Source of the DNA: Brumimicrobium mesophilum
GTDB taxonomy: Bacteria > Bacteroidota > Bacteroidia > Flavobacteriales_D > Crocinitomicaceae
Reading direction: 5' to 3'
Assembly: GCF_003025005.1 (NCBI RefSeq)
Contig: NZ_PVSS01000003.1
Location: forward strand, 62,001 to 126,000
DNA: 64,000 nucleotides
Part shown: positions 1 through 8,426 of the stretch, piece by piece
Layout: each line of letters begins with the position of its first letter
Numbering within the stretch: position 1 is the first letter of the stretch
Made by a program: the position numbers and the translations under genes
The notes under the pieces: model-generated
Seen by the model: only the letters and a program-made list of their open reading frames with translations
Told to the model about the DNA's origin: nothing
Database searches by the model: none

Positions 1-1512
1 CAATAATGCAAAAGTCTTCGTGAATGCTAATGGTCGGAACAGTTTCCCTTCTGCAGCTTCCATCGTAAATACTGGAATAAAACTCACAATTGTTGTGGCA
101 ACAGCAGTTAGAATTGCAGAACTTACCTCAGCAACCCCATTGTAAATCGTATCAATCAACTTTTGACTTTTGGGTGATTCTTTAATATGTTTAATGATGT
201 TTTCAGAGAGAATAATCCCCAAATCGACCATGGTTCCAATCGCAATTGCAATTCCCGAAAGCGCAACAATGTTGGCGTCAATATGAAAATAACGCATCGC
301 AATAAAGACCATCAGGATTGCAACAGGAAGCAGACTTGAAATAAGAATTGATGCTTGTAAATTGAGCACCATTACTACCACCACAAGAATCACAATCAGC
401 AATTCCAGAGACAAAGCTTCTTCTAAGGTTCCGATGGTTTCGTTGATGAGTTCTGTTCTATCGTAAAAAGGAACAATTGTCAATTGACTTTCCGTTCCAT
501 CTGCAAGGGTTTTCTTTGGTAAACCGCCTGCAATTTCATCTACTTTTTCTTTGATGTTGTTGATGACATGCAGCGGATTTGAACCATAACGAGCAACGGC
601 AACACCACCAACAACTTCAGCACCGTCTTTATCTAGTAAACCTCTTCTCGAAGATGGTCCTAAAGTAACAACAGCGATATCTTTAACCCTGATTGGTACA
701 TTTTCATTTACAGCAACTACTGCTTTTTCGATGTCTTCAATCGATTTGATATAGCCTAAGCCCCTCACTAAATATTCAGCTTTGTTGATTTCTATGGTTT
801 TTGCTCCAATATCACGGTTCGATTTCTTTACTGCAGTCATTACATCAATTAGTGGAATGTTGTAATTCTTTAGTGCATCAGGATTCACATCGATTTGATA
901 TTCCTGAACATATCCGCCAATTGAAGCGACTTCTGAAACTCCTTCAACAGCATTCAAATTGTATTTCACAAAGAAATCTTGAACTGTTCTGACTTCGTGT
1001 AAATCCCAGCCACCAGTTGGATTCCCGTCTTTGTCACGACCTTCCAACGTGTACCAATATACTTGACCCAAAGCTGTAGCATCTGGACCCAATGCAGGTT
1101 GAACATCGTCTGGAAGTAAATTGGCAGGAAGAGAATTTAACTTCTCAATAATCCTCGATCTTGACCAATAGAATTCAATATCTTCTTCAAAAATGATGTA
1201 GATACTACTGAATCCAAAAATGGAAGAACTACGAATTGACTTTACTCCAGGAATTCCAAGAAGTGAAGTCGTTAATGGATAAGTGATTTGATCCTCGATA
1301 TCTTGAGGTGATCTTCCCATCCATTCGGTAAAAACAATTTGTTGATTTTCTCCAATATCAGGAATAGCATCAACTGCTACTGGGTCTGAAGGTAAAAAAC
1401 CTGTTTCCCAATTGAACGGAGAAGTAACCAATCCCCATCCTATAAATAAAGCCAGTATTAAAATAGTAACTAGCTTGTTTTCAAGAAAATATCTAATAAT
1501 TCTATTCAACAT
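1..1512 (-). CDS. cusA: CusA/CzcA-family heavy-metal efflux RND transporter (N-terminal part)
   Basis: Inner-membrane RND pump that would export Cu(I)/Ag(I) or divalent metals across the envelope using the proton gradient, with a periplasmic adaptor and outer-membrane channel. I translated 504 residues from ATG (start MLNRIIRYFLENKLVTIL); the gene runs off the left edge, where the C-terminal half should be. Seen: first membrane helix near residues 10-30, a long periplasmic porter domain, then TM helices with the HME-type motif AIAIGTMVDLGIIL near residue 400, whose Asp belongs to the proton relay of this family. The HYC_CC_PP gene lies 100 bp upstream on the same strand, a frequent partner in Bacteroidota. 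Whether the substrate is Cu/Ag or Co/Zn/Cd cannot be decided here. Confidence 0.92.
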   Translation of the reverse strand, partial: MLNRIIRYFLENKLVTILILALFIGWGLVTSPFNWETGFLPSDPVAVDAIPDIGENQQIVFTEWMGRSPQDIEDQITYPLTTSLLGIPGVKSIRSSSIFGFSSIYIIFEEDIEFYWSRSRIIEKLNSLPANLLPDDVQPALGPDATALGQVYWYTLEGRDKDGNPTGGWDLHEVRTVQDFFVKYNLNAVEGVSEVASIGGYVQEYQIDVNPDALKNYNIPLIDVMTAVKKSNRDIGAKTIEINKAEYLVRGLGYIKSIEDIEKAVVAVNENVPIRVKDIAVVTLGPSSRRGLLDKDGAEVVGGVAVARYGSNPLHVINNIKEKVDEIAGGLPKKTLADGTESQLTIVPFYDRTELINETIGTLEEALSLELLIVILVVVVMVLNLQASILISSLLPVAILMVFIAMRYFHIDANIVALSGIAIAIGTMVDLGIILSENIIKHIKESPKSQKLIDTIYNGVAEVSSAILTAVATTIVSFIPVFTMEAAEGKLFRPLAFTKTFALL

Positions 1513-1611
1513 AACATACAATTAAAATGAATAATAAATTCATTGAGGAATACTAATGTATCCTCGGACTTCATTCTTAATGAATGAATGAAATAAAAAT
1601 TGTATGTTTTT

Positions 1612-2058
1612 CTAGATTATAAATACTTGATGCAAGACAGAAATATCCTGATCAATAAAGGGAGGCCGATAGGTTTCGAAAGTAGGTTTCTCTTCTAGTA
1701 AGAAAAGGTAATTACTAACAAAAGAATAAGCAAAAGCTACAGCAAACTTAAATTCTAAGTGCGTATTTGCAGAAACTTGAGCTTTGTTGTAATCAATTTC
1801 AGCAGAAATAGAATGATATTCATTTTCACAACAACCTTTCTTTCCGATAACTTCTTTGTGTTCATCATTTTCGCATGAATCCATTTCCATTGAAGTCATT
1901 CCACAACTCAAATCTGAATGTGATAGACTGATTGTTGATTGCACTGCTTCACCACTACAATAATGCGTAATGTAAGTTAGTCCCGAATTTAAAACGAGGA
2001 TAACTAGCATAATGAATATGGATGAAATTCTTTTTAACATAACTGTGAATTGAGGCAA
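1612..2058 (-). CDS. HYC_CC_PP family secreted protein
   Basis: A 148-residue protein with an N-terminal hydrophobic export segment (about residues 8-30). It carries the three motifs that name the family: HYC (THYCSGE), a Cys-Cys pair (KGCCENEYH), and a Pro-Pro pair near the C-terminus (YRPP). The family is common in Bacteroidota beside CusA-type metal efflux genes, as here. The conserved His and Cys residues suggest metal binding in the periplasm, but no function is established. It probably starts the transcript that continues into the efflux pump. Confidence 0.8.
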   Translation of the reverse strand: MPQFTVMLKRISSIFIMLVILVLNSGLTYITHYCSGEAVQSTISLSHSDLSCGMTSMEMDSCENDEHKEVIGKKGCCENEYHSISAEIDYNKAQVSANTHLEFKFAVAFAYSFVSNYLFLLEEKPTFETYRPPFIDQDISVLHQVFII

Positions 2059-2257
2059 ACTTATACAAAAATTACTAATGTGGAGTCATTAAATTGTTAT
2101 TTAACTTTAATTACGGTTAAAACTCATTTTTAAATATTTTATTTATTGAGCTTTGTAAAAACTGATGAAATGTATTACATTTGGTGAGGTATGATACTTG
2201 AAAAAGAGTTGTTTAGCTGCGAAAATCAAGGAGCTGTCATAATAAAATAAAAATACT

Positions 2258-2389
2258 ATGGGAATTAAACCAGGACCAAAAAGAATCGCTAAAACGACTG
2301 GGAAACCAGACAGGAGACAAAGAGACAATAAGGATACTCAAGGGAATACTCCGTCATTAAAGCCACATAAACATAAGAAAGGGGATTAA
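2258..2389 (+). CDS. Small basic Gly/Pro-rich hypothetical peptide (43 aa)
   Basis: An ORF of 44 codons beginning MGIKPGPKRIAK and ending HKHKKGD, rich in Lys, Pro and Asp. It is the only long open reading in an otherwise non-coding gap, and its stop codon overlaps that of the convergent DUF305 gene. An A-rich stretch precedes the ATG, as in many Bacteroidota genes. Composition looks protein-like but I recognise no family, so it could be a chance ORF. Confidence 0.35.
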   Translation: MGIKPGPKRIAKTTGKPDRRQRDNKDTQGNTPSLKPHKHKKGD

Positions 2390-2844
2390 TTCTGTTTCTC
2401 CAACCTTTCAATCATCTTCTTCATTTCCTTAATTTCTTTTTCCTGAGCTTTGATAATATCATTAGCTAATTCTTTAACTTCTGGATCACTAATTTCTGCA
2501 TTTGTACTTGTCAAAATAGCAATAGAGTGGTGAGGTATCATTGCGCGCATCCAACGGACATCTTCTACAGGTATTTGTTGTCGCACTAAAAATGTAGAAA
2601 CAGACATTAAGATTAAGCTCCCAACTATAATTACGGTATTCTTAACTTTATTGGTGTACATTTTTCGCATAAACAAGAACATAATAATTGCCATTCCTCC
2701 AATTCCAATCAGTGTCATATACATTCTTGTCCAACTAAAATAAACGTGACTGAATTCATAAGTATTAAAATACATTGTGATGTACATTGAAATTGCAGAG
2801 CAAATCAACATGAGGATAAACTTGGTGTAATTTGACTTTTTCAT
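2386..2844 (-). CDS. DUF305 domain membrane protein
   Basis: 152 residues. Three hydrophobic segments (about residues 8-28, 38-58 and 68-88) precede a soluble helical tail. The tail has the DUF305 signature RAMIPHHSIAIL, with a His pair, followed by a charged amphipathic helix ending EMKKMIERLEKQ. DUF305 is a ferritin-like four-helix fold often found in metal-resistance islands. Here only the C-terminal part of that domain is present, fused to three membrane spans, a common Bacteroidota variant. A role in copper or silver tolerance is inferred from context. Confidence 0.8.
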   Translation of the reverse strand: MKKSNYTKFILMLICSAISMYITMYFNTYEFSHVYFSWTRMYMTLIGIGGMAIIMFLFMRKMYTNKVKNTVIIVGSLILMSVSTFLVRQQIPVEDVRWMRAMIPHHSIAILTSTNAEISDPEVKELANDIIKAQEKEIKEMKKMIERLEKQN

Positions 2845-2936
2845 ATGTTAGTTTTTAAGATATAATTTTTATCCAAAAAATAATTGATTTAACTCGTTTT
2901 TACAAACTTACTAAAGAAAGTATTTAGTTAAAAGTT

Positions 2937-3125
2937 CTAAAACAACACCTCTTCAACCTCATCCACATCCAAACCTAAATATTCAGAACACTCTTTAATC
3001 GTAACATACTGATGTGATTTTTTGAGATAATGTTCTTTCATCTTTTTAATGAGTTCTCGAGAATACCGTTCAGACTTTCCAGTGATGATCATGACGTCTT
3101 TTGTATGGAGAACGATACGCTTCAT
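2937..3125 (-). CDS. Small HTH-like protein of an integrated element
   Basis: 62 residues, predicted all-helical, starting MKRIVLHTKDVMIITGK. The first half (TGKSERYSRELIKKMKEHY) and the second (TIKECSEYLGLDVDEVEEVL) both look like short helix-turn-helix segments of the MerR/excisionase kind. Such ORFs accompany integrases in Bacteroidota elements and often act as excision or regulatory factors; that role is inferred. It lies about 120 bp downstream of the damaged integrase on the same strand. Confidence 0.5.
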   Translation of the reverse strand: MKRIVLHTKDVMIITGKSERYSRELIKKMKEHYLKKSHQYVTIKECSEYLGLDVDEVEEVLF

Positions 3126-3245
3126 TATTCTTGTTGTTATTTAATTCTTTTTGACTCATCTCATACTTTATCTATACACCATGTATACATCTTCTATACC
3201 TTGTATATAGCTGAGCGGGATGACTATTTAGTCTGTTTTACAAAA

Positions 3246-4505
3246 TTATAGCAAAATAGGGGATATAGAAAAGGCAAAAACACAGCAAATCAGCATAAAG
3301 ATTATGGAACGGAAGCGATTGCTTTTATGAAGCTCAGCTATAAAGTAGTTTTGATGTATCGATTTCAAGTCGCGACGAAATTTGAGGAATACTGAGAAAG
3401 TCTCAGTATTGGCAAGAGTAACAGTAGTGGCGAATGTGTGTCGAGCAATATGCGAGGTAATTCGCTTCTTGATTCCACAAATATCAGCGAGTTCTTTCAA
3501 ATATGCGTTATAACATTGGTTACTGTTTACAGGGAGTAATCTATTTGAGTCAATGCAATATTGGTTTTTTCTGTACTTCTTTATAATTTCTAGAGCAATG
3601 GGTAGGAGGGGAACGCTTTCTTTTACTCCCGTTTTCTGACGATGTGTGGATAGCCAATATTCACCATCAATCCCTTTTGTTACTGCTTTATAATCAAATT
3701 TGTAGATATCCGAGTAGGCGAAGCCGGTATAACAACAGAATAAAAATACATCGCGAACTTCAGCAAGTCGAGCAATACTGATATCCTTCGTTTTAATAAT
3801 TTCTAATTCTTCTTGAGTAAGAACTTCTCTTTTAGGTGCAGTATAACTGCAGCGGAAATTATTAAATGGATTTGAAGGAATCCAGTCTAAACCAACAGCC
3901 ATGTTCATGATTTTCTTTAGGTTCTTAATGTATTTGTGTGCTGTGTTGGTTTGTAATTTTCCTTTGGTTAAAAGGTAATGTTCAAACTCTGTGACGAAGC
4001 GAAGACGTAGTTCTGGCAACGGCATGTCTTTAGCTTTGTATTGATGTTTCATGAAGGCACGCACTTTGTTTTTTGTGATGTTGTATCGCTCTAGTGTCTT
4101 TTTCACTACTTGACCAATTTTGACTTGTTCTTCCATTTTTATTTTGTGGTAGTTGAAGGCTTCGAGGATGGTTTTGTGGGTAGTTTTGTTGTCGTCAATG
4201 CCCAGGTATATATTTTTAATGTCTTGACTAGTGATGGTTTTGTTTTGGGAGACCTCCTTTAAGAATATCTGATTAATCTCACTAATAGCATTATCAATAA
4301 AACCATTTAGAAAATTAGCTTTAGTAAATGAAGGTCTAATTTTTCTCAATTTCTGATTCCAAACTTTGATTGGTATATAGTGTGTTGTTGCTATCTCTGT
4401 TCGTTTTAAATCTACAACCACTCTAATGTAGAGTTGTACTTCTCCATTTTTGGTCTTTTGCTTGTTTGGATAAAACTGGACACTAAATTTTTGATTTCTT
4501 TTCAT
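3246..4505 (-). pseudogene. Tyrosine site-specific integrase, C-terminus lost
   Basis: An ORF of 419 codons. The N-terminal arm-binding domain (residues 1-100), SAM-like core-binding domain (110-200) and most of the catalytic domain match Bacteroidota tyrosine recombinases, including LFCCYTGFAYSDIYKF and the HxxR box SHIARHTFATTVTLAN. Right after TLAN homology stops. The expected LGH segment and the nucleophilic tyrosine are absent, replaced by about 45 unrelated residues ending in a hydrophobic run. The break coincides with a perfect 10-bp inverted repeat at 3388-3410. The protein is very probably unable to recombine, so the island may be fixed in place. Confidence 0.75.
3388..3410. repeat. 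Perfect inverted repeat at the integrase breakpoint
   Basis: Arms AATACTGAGA and TCTCAGTATT (10 bp each) separated by 3 bp. It sits exactly where integrase homology ends, so it may mark the recombination or deletion junction, or be the stem formed by the event. Confidence 0.6.
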
Positions 4506-4570
4506 ATCTACGTATTTAAAATGTTACCAAATAATGGTTCATTAATAAGTAAAATATAAGCTGCATACAT

Positions 4571-4733
4571 TGGTGATCAATGGTTTGCTTGTTTTTGGTG
4601 ACCTTATTTCATTGATTTTTCAGGTCACCACATAGGTCACCATTTGGTAACCAAACAACACTCTTTAGGTGTTAGATGCTTAAATTCTGGTGACCTAAAA
4701 TTAAGATTAATTTAGGTCACCACATAGGTCACG
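4571..4733. repeat. GGTCACC repeat cluster (probable integrase arm sites)
   Basis: The gap 4506-4857 holds no gene. It holds copies of GGTCACC in both orientations: TGGTGACC at 4596-4603 and 4688-4695; GGTCACCA at 4623-4630, 4635-4642 and 4715-4722; GGTCACG at 4727-4733; weaker copies at 4571 and 4645. Two pairs are direct repeats spaced 12 bp (GGTCACCACATA). Their place between integrase and tRNA 3' end suggests arm-type sites of the island integrase. Confidence 0.6.
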
Positions 4734-4826
4734 AGATTTATGTAATCAATTGATATTGATTGTGTTTGTGGTGGTTTGAGGAACTCTGTTTTTTTAGAGT
4801 TTTGATAATATTTGATGTCTATTAAC

Positions 4827-4855
4827 AAAAAAAGCCTCTCGAATGAGAGGCTTTT
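4827..4855 (-). terminator. Rho-independent terminator of the tRNA-Lys transcript
   Basis: Stem GCCTCTC/GAGAGGC with a GAAT loop, flanked by A4+ and T4 runs, so it could act on either strand. It lies two bases beyond the 3' end of the leftward tRNA-Lys gene. Confidence 0.8.
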
Positions 4856-4857
4856 AG

Positions 4858-4930
4858 TGATCCCGCTGGGGTTCGAACCCAGGACCCTTACATTAAAAGT
4901 GTAATGCTCTACCAGCTGAGCTACGGAATC
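4858..4930 (-). tRNA. tRNA-Lys (UUU), copy next to the island
   Basis: A 73-nt cloverleaf. Acceptor GATTCCG pairs with CGGGATC, the anticodon loop reads CTTTTAA, and the T-arm has GGTTCGAACC. Discriminator A; no encoded CCA. It is identical to the second copy at 5114-5186. Its 3' end faces the island, so this is the likely insertion target. Confidence 0.97.
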
Positions 4931-5077
4931 TAATATTTCAAATAATATCTTAATTTCTTAAGAGGTGACAAAATTACTATTATTGTTTAAAACAACACTA
5001 TTTATTCTGAAGAAAATTCATTTAAATTTAATTTCCTCTTAATATGTCAAGCAATAATTCAATGAGTTAAATGAAAA

Positions 5078-5103
5078 AGCCAATTTGTAATTACAAATTG
5101 GCT
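5078..5103. terminator. Perfect 26-bp palindrome between tRNA-Lys copies
   Basis: AGCCAATTTGTAA followed by its exact reverse complement, preceded by an A5 run that reads as T5 after the hairpin on the minus strand. It probably terminates or processes the transcript of the upstream tRNA-Lys copy. Confidence 0.6.
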
Positions 5104-5113
5104 CTCCAATTGG

Positions 5114-5186
5114 TGATCCCGCTGGGGTTCGAACCCAGGACCCTTACATTAAAAGTGTAATGCTCTACCAGCTGAGCTACGGAATC
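5114..5186 (-). tRNA. tRNA-Lys (UUU), upstream copy
   Basis: Same 73-nt sequence as the copy at 4858-4930, with anticodon TTT in loop CTTTTAA, spaced 183 bp from it. The two were probably once co-transcribed leftward. A duplicate of the target tRNA would tolerate integration into one copy. Confidence 0.97.
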
Positions 5187-5574
5187 ATTAAATCAATTCA
5201 ATCTTTTATTTAATTAGTAAAAACCGTTGTTTTTACGTTTTTTATATTGTGATTGCGGGTGCAAATATAGTGGGTTAATTTAGACTGACAAGGAGAATCA
5301 GCATTTTTTTTGAATAAATTACAGTTGTTTTTTTGAACTTGCTGATTTTTAAGTGATAATAAAATTTTTTTTTGTTTTTTTCTTTAGAAGTATTAGTGCA
5401 GGCCAAAACTCTGCTTTTTATTTCTCATAATATTTCTTTCAGAATACTGCTTGGTTTTATTAACCTGGAATTTTCAAGAACAATTAAATACATTATTCCC
5501 AGTAAATGATTCTTCCCAAATCTAAAACAGGTCTAAACCAAAATATTCTATTGGGTTTAATTACTTTTGGTGCT
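5187..5574. other. Intergenic, AT-rich
   Basis: Between tRNA-Lys and the shikimate kinase start. It contains long T-runs (around 5310-5380) and no ORF, repeat or RNA fold that I can support. It must hold promoters for the leftward tRNA genes and for the rightward kinase. Confidence 0.5.
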
Positions 5575-6096
5575 ATGCAAAACAACCGGATATTTTTAAT
5601 TGGTTTTATGGGAGTCGGGAAAACTACAATTGGAAAAAAAATGGCCAACAAACTTTCTCTTCCTTTTATCGATGTAGATCAAAAGATTGAAGAGAAGTTC
5701 AAAATCACGATTAATGAATTTTTTGCTAAATACGGTGAATCGACCTTTAGAAGAGAGGAAACAAATGTCCTTAATGATGTTATTTCTGAATTTGAGAATG
5801 CAATTATTTCAGTAGGGGGTGGGCTGCCTTGTTTTAATGATAATATGTCGAGAATGAATCAAAATGGAATTACTTGCTATTTGCATAGACCAGCCAAGGA
5901 GCTCTTCCAACGCTTAGTCAATAGCAAAACTGAGCGTCCTCTTTTAAAAGACTTGAATGATGAAGAACTTCTTCTATTTATTGAGCATAAATTAGAAGAA
6001 AGAGAAGTTTTCTATAATAAAGCTAGCTTCAAATTCAATAGGAACCAGCAAGAAGTGAATGAAATTATAAAATGCTTGGGCTTTGGCCATATATGA
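5575..6096 (+). CDS. aroK: Shikimate kinase
   Basis: Phosphorylates shikimate with ATP to shikimate 3-phosphate, step five of chorismate synthesis, in the cytosol. From ATG at 5575 it is 173 residues, the usual size. Seen: Walker A GFMGVGKTT near the N-terminus, the substrate Asp in FIDVDQKIEE, the Arg-containing segment FRREE, the shikimate-binding SVGGGLP, and the lid Arg in KTERPLL. An in-frame ATG at 5506 would add 23 residues with no family counterpart, so I prefer 5575. It stands alone, convergent with proA. Confidence 0.92.
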   Translation: MQNNRIFLIGFMGVGKTTIGKKMANKLSLPFIDVDQKIEEKFKITINEFFAKYGESTFRREETNVLNDVISEFENAIISVGGGLPCFNDNMSRMNQNGITCYLHRPAKELFQRLVNSKTERPLLKDLNDEELLLFIEHKLEEREVFYNKASFKFNRNQQEVNEIIKCLGFGHI

Positions 6097-6163
6097 TTAA
6101 AAGAAAAAACTCCAAAACAAAGGGGAATCTCTGTTTTGGAGTTATTACATATTTATATAAAAT

Positions 6164-7360
6164 CTACCTCACTTGGCCATCACCGAAAACATAATATTTA
6201 TTTGTTGTCAGTTGCTTTAATCCTAATGGACCTCTGTGATGTAATTTGTCTGTACTAATTGCTAATTCGGCTCCAACACCCATTGCTCCTCCGTCTGTAA
6301 ACCTTGAAGAAGCGTTTTGGTAAACTGCTGCGCTGTCAATTTGTTCCATGAATGTCAATGCATCATCTTTGTCCTCTGTCATTATAATAGAGGAGTGTTT
6401 TCCAGAGTTTTCATTGATAATTTCAATAGCCTCATCTTTGGAATCTACAGTTCCTAATAAAATTTTCATTGCTAAAAATTCTTCCTTCCATACCGATTTG
6501 TCGGCCATTTTCTCTCGACTAGAAAGAACTTTATTCGTTTTTTCATCTACAATAATCTCAACTCCGGCATTGGATAAAATTGATTCTAAATCCTTCAATT
6601 TATCATCATAACCTTCAATTGAACTGTCGATAAGAATGTTGTCTAATGCGTTGCAAGCAGAAGTTTTATCTGTTTTCGCATTTAACATAACTTTAATTGT
6701 TTTGGCCCAATCTGCTGTTGGTGAGATATACATAAAGTTGTTTCCTCTACCAGAAATTAAAACCGCACATTTTGCATGTTGTTTAACAAAATCGATTAAC
6801 CTTTCTCCACCTCTTGGAACAATTAAATCTAGTTTTTCAGTCGGATTCCTTAAGAATTCTTGTGTTTCTTCTCTATTCATCTCCAACATTTTGATCCAGT
6901 CATTCTCTAAACCATTCTTTGCTAGCGCCTCGTGCCAACATTTTACCAGTACTTTATTACTGTGGTAGGCTTCACGACCACCTTTAAGTAAAATTTTATT
7001 ATTTGCTTTGAAAGCTAAAACAGCTGCTTCAATGGTGACATCTGGACGAGATTCGTAAATTATCATTATTGTTCCAAATGGATCTGTTTTATTGATAATC
7101 TCTAAACCATTATCGAGTTTTAGTTCAGATATTTTCTTACCAACTGGATCTTCTTGTCCTTTTACCTGACGAATTGCTGTAATCATTCCGTCAATTTTAT
7201 CTTCATTGACAACTAATCTGTCATATAAAGCCTGGTCATCTCTTTCAAAAGCGTCTAGGTCTTTCTTATTCTCTGCAAGTATCTCTTCTCTTTTGGAATC
7301 GATAATATCAATCATCGATTGTAATACATTATTCTTTTTGTCTGTGTCTAAAAATTTCAT
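6164..7360 (-). CDS. proA: Glutamate-5-semialdehyde dehydrogenase (gamma-glutamyl phosphate reductase)
   Basis: Reduces gamma-glutamyl phosphate with NADPH to glutamate semialdehyde, the second step of proline synthesis. 398 residues, slightly shorter than E. coli ProA (417). Seen: the aldehyde dehydrogenase fold with IIYESRPDVTIEA, the nucleotide region LLKGGREAYHSN, the catalytic Cys in KTSACNALDNILI, and the C-terminal HHRGPLGLKQLTT typical of ProA. Last gene of a leftward proC-proB-proA set; about 235 bp with short tandem repeats separate it from proB. Confidence 0.95.
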   Translation of the reverse strand: MKFLDTDKKNNVLQSMIDIIDSKREEILAENKKDLDAFERDDQALYDRLVVNEDKIDGMITAIRQVKGQEDPVGKKISELKLDNGLEIINKTDPFGTIMIIYESRPDVTIEAAVLAFKANNKILLKGGREAYHSNKVLVKCWHEALAKNGLENDWIKMLEMNREETQEFLRNPTEKLDLIVPRGGERLIDFVKQHAKCAVLISGRGNNFMYISPTADWAKTIKVMLNAKTDKTSACNALDNILIDSSIEGYDDKLKDLESILSNAGVEIIVDEKTNKVLSSREKMADKSVWKEEFLAMKILLGTVDSKDEAIEIINENSGKHSSIIMTEDKDDALTFMEQIDSAAVYQNASSRFTDGGAMGVGAELAISTDKLHHRGPLGLKQLTTNKYYVFGDGQVR

Positions 7361-7437
7361 TTCTGTTGTTGTTTTTTTATAATTATTTGAGTCGTATACT
7401 GTTGTTTATCAATTAGTTGTTGTAACTTTTGTCTGTT

Positions 7438-7515
7438 GACTGAGCCTGTCGAAGGCAACATAGTTTGCATCTGTAGAAGGCAACATGGTTTGCACCTGTC
7501 AAAGGCAACACTTAA
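7438..7515. repeat. 25-bp tandem minisatellite between proB and proA
   Basis: About 2.8 units beginning near 7446, 7471 and 7496, each with CTGT followed by AAGGCAACA and GTTTGCA. The first unit opens with TGAGCCTGTCGAAGG, resembling a short intergenic repeat seen in many Bacteroidota genomes. It may be folded RNA or only a slippage product; no function can be assigned. Confidence 0.65.
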
Positions 7516-7594
7516 AAGCGAAATTTGGTTCTAACAACTCGTAATCTGTAATTGATTATTCGTATTTCGATAGCTATCGGAACGTAATCGCGTT

Positions 7595-8368
7595 TTAAAC
7601 GAACTTTGTTCCTACCTCTTTACCTTCTAGGATATCAATGATAATATTGTCTTCCTTACCATTCGCTATGTAGGTTGGGATATTTTTGTTTGCGGTAGAT
7701 TTCGCAATTTTTAATTTTGAACCCATACCACCACGTCCTTCTCCTTCACCTTTCTCTGAAGTTTGAACGTATTTTTCAACATTTTGATCTCCTTCTACAT
7801 GATGAAGAAGTTCAGAATCGTCATCATCTGGATGGCCTGTATATAATCCATCAGTATCGGTTAACATAATCATCATGTCTGCATCAACAAGCTCTGCAAC
7901 TAGACTTGCTAGTTCATCATTATCTGTAAACATTGACATTGTTAAAGAAACGGCATCGTCTTCATTTGCAATTGGTACTATTCCTTCATGTAATAAGGCT
8001 TCATAGCAATTAATCATGTTGTCTCGATATTCTCCAGGAGCAAAATCTCTTTTAGTGGCTAAAACTTGAGCACAACTCATTCCGAAATCATGGAACATTG
8101 AGTAATAGTGCCTCATTAACCGAGGTTGACCTACAGAAGAAAAAACCTGTCTTCTTGTTGTTGGATCTACTGCAGAGCAATCTCCCAACACTTCTTTTCC
8201 TGCAATTGCAGAACCAGAAGAAACCAAAATTGTGATTATATCTCGCTCGTATAGATACGCTATCTGACGAACTAAATTCTTTAAAATTGGACCAACAATT
8301 CTATTGTTTTTATTGGTCATTACGTTTGTTCCTACTTTTATTACTACTCTTTTCTTGAAATTGTTCAA
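7595..8368 (-). CDS. proB: Glutamate 5-kinase, short form without PUA domain
   Basis: Phosphorylates glutamate to gamma-glutamyl phosphate, the committed step of proline synthesis. 257 residues, only the amino-acid-kinase domain: KVGTNVM near the N-terminus, LVSSGSAIAGKEVL, NDELASLVAELVDADMMIMLTDTDGLY, and GGMGSKLKIAKSTA for nucleotide binding. The C-terminal PUA domain of E. coli ProB (367 aa) is absent, as in some other bacterial forms. Feedback control by proline cannot be judged from the sequence. Confidence 0.93.
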   Translation of the reverse strand: MNNFKKRVVIKVGTNVMTNKNNRIVGPILKNLVRQIAYLYERDIITILVSSGSAIAGKEVLGDCSAVDPTTRRQVFSSVGQPRLMRHYYSMFHDFGMSCAQVLATKRDFAPGEYRDNMINCYEALLHEGIVPIANEDDAVSLTMSMFTDNDELASLVAELVDADMMIMLTDTDGLYTGHPDDDDSELLHHVEGDQNVEKYVQTSEKGEGEGRGGMGSKLKIAKSTANKNIPTYIANGKEDNIIIDILEGKEVGTKFV

Positions 8369-8426
8369 AACTTAATTTGTTTGTTTATAATTGATTTGTA
8401 ATTAGTTATGTGTTTTAGTGGGGGAA

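Larger units (their letters stand above)
1..4857. mobile_element. Genomic island at tRNA-Lys (partial, carries metal-efflux genes)
   Basis: A damaged tyrosine integrase lies just beyond the 3' end of a tRNA-Lys gene. Between them sits a cluster of GGTCACC repeats, and beyond the integrase are a small regulator-like ORF, a DUF305 membrane protein, an HYC_CC_PP protein and a CusA-type pump. Integrase next to a tRNA 3' end plus repeats and metal-resistance cargo is the usual layout of an integrated island. The far end lies outside the window, so the second attachment site cannot be shown and the extent is inferred. Confidence 0.55.

Noticed and set aside
2143-2328. 61-codon minus-strand ORF over the small 43-residue gene
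   Set aside because: It overlaps a more plausible plus-strand ORF and has only chance hydrophobic content.
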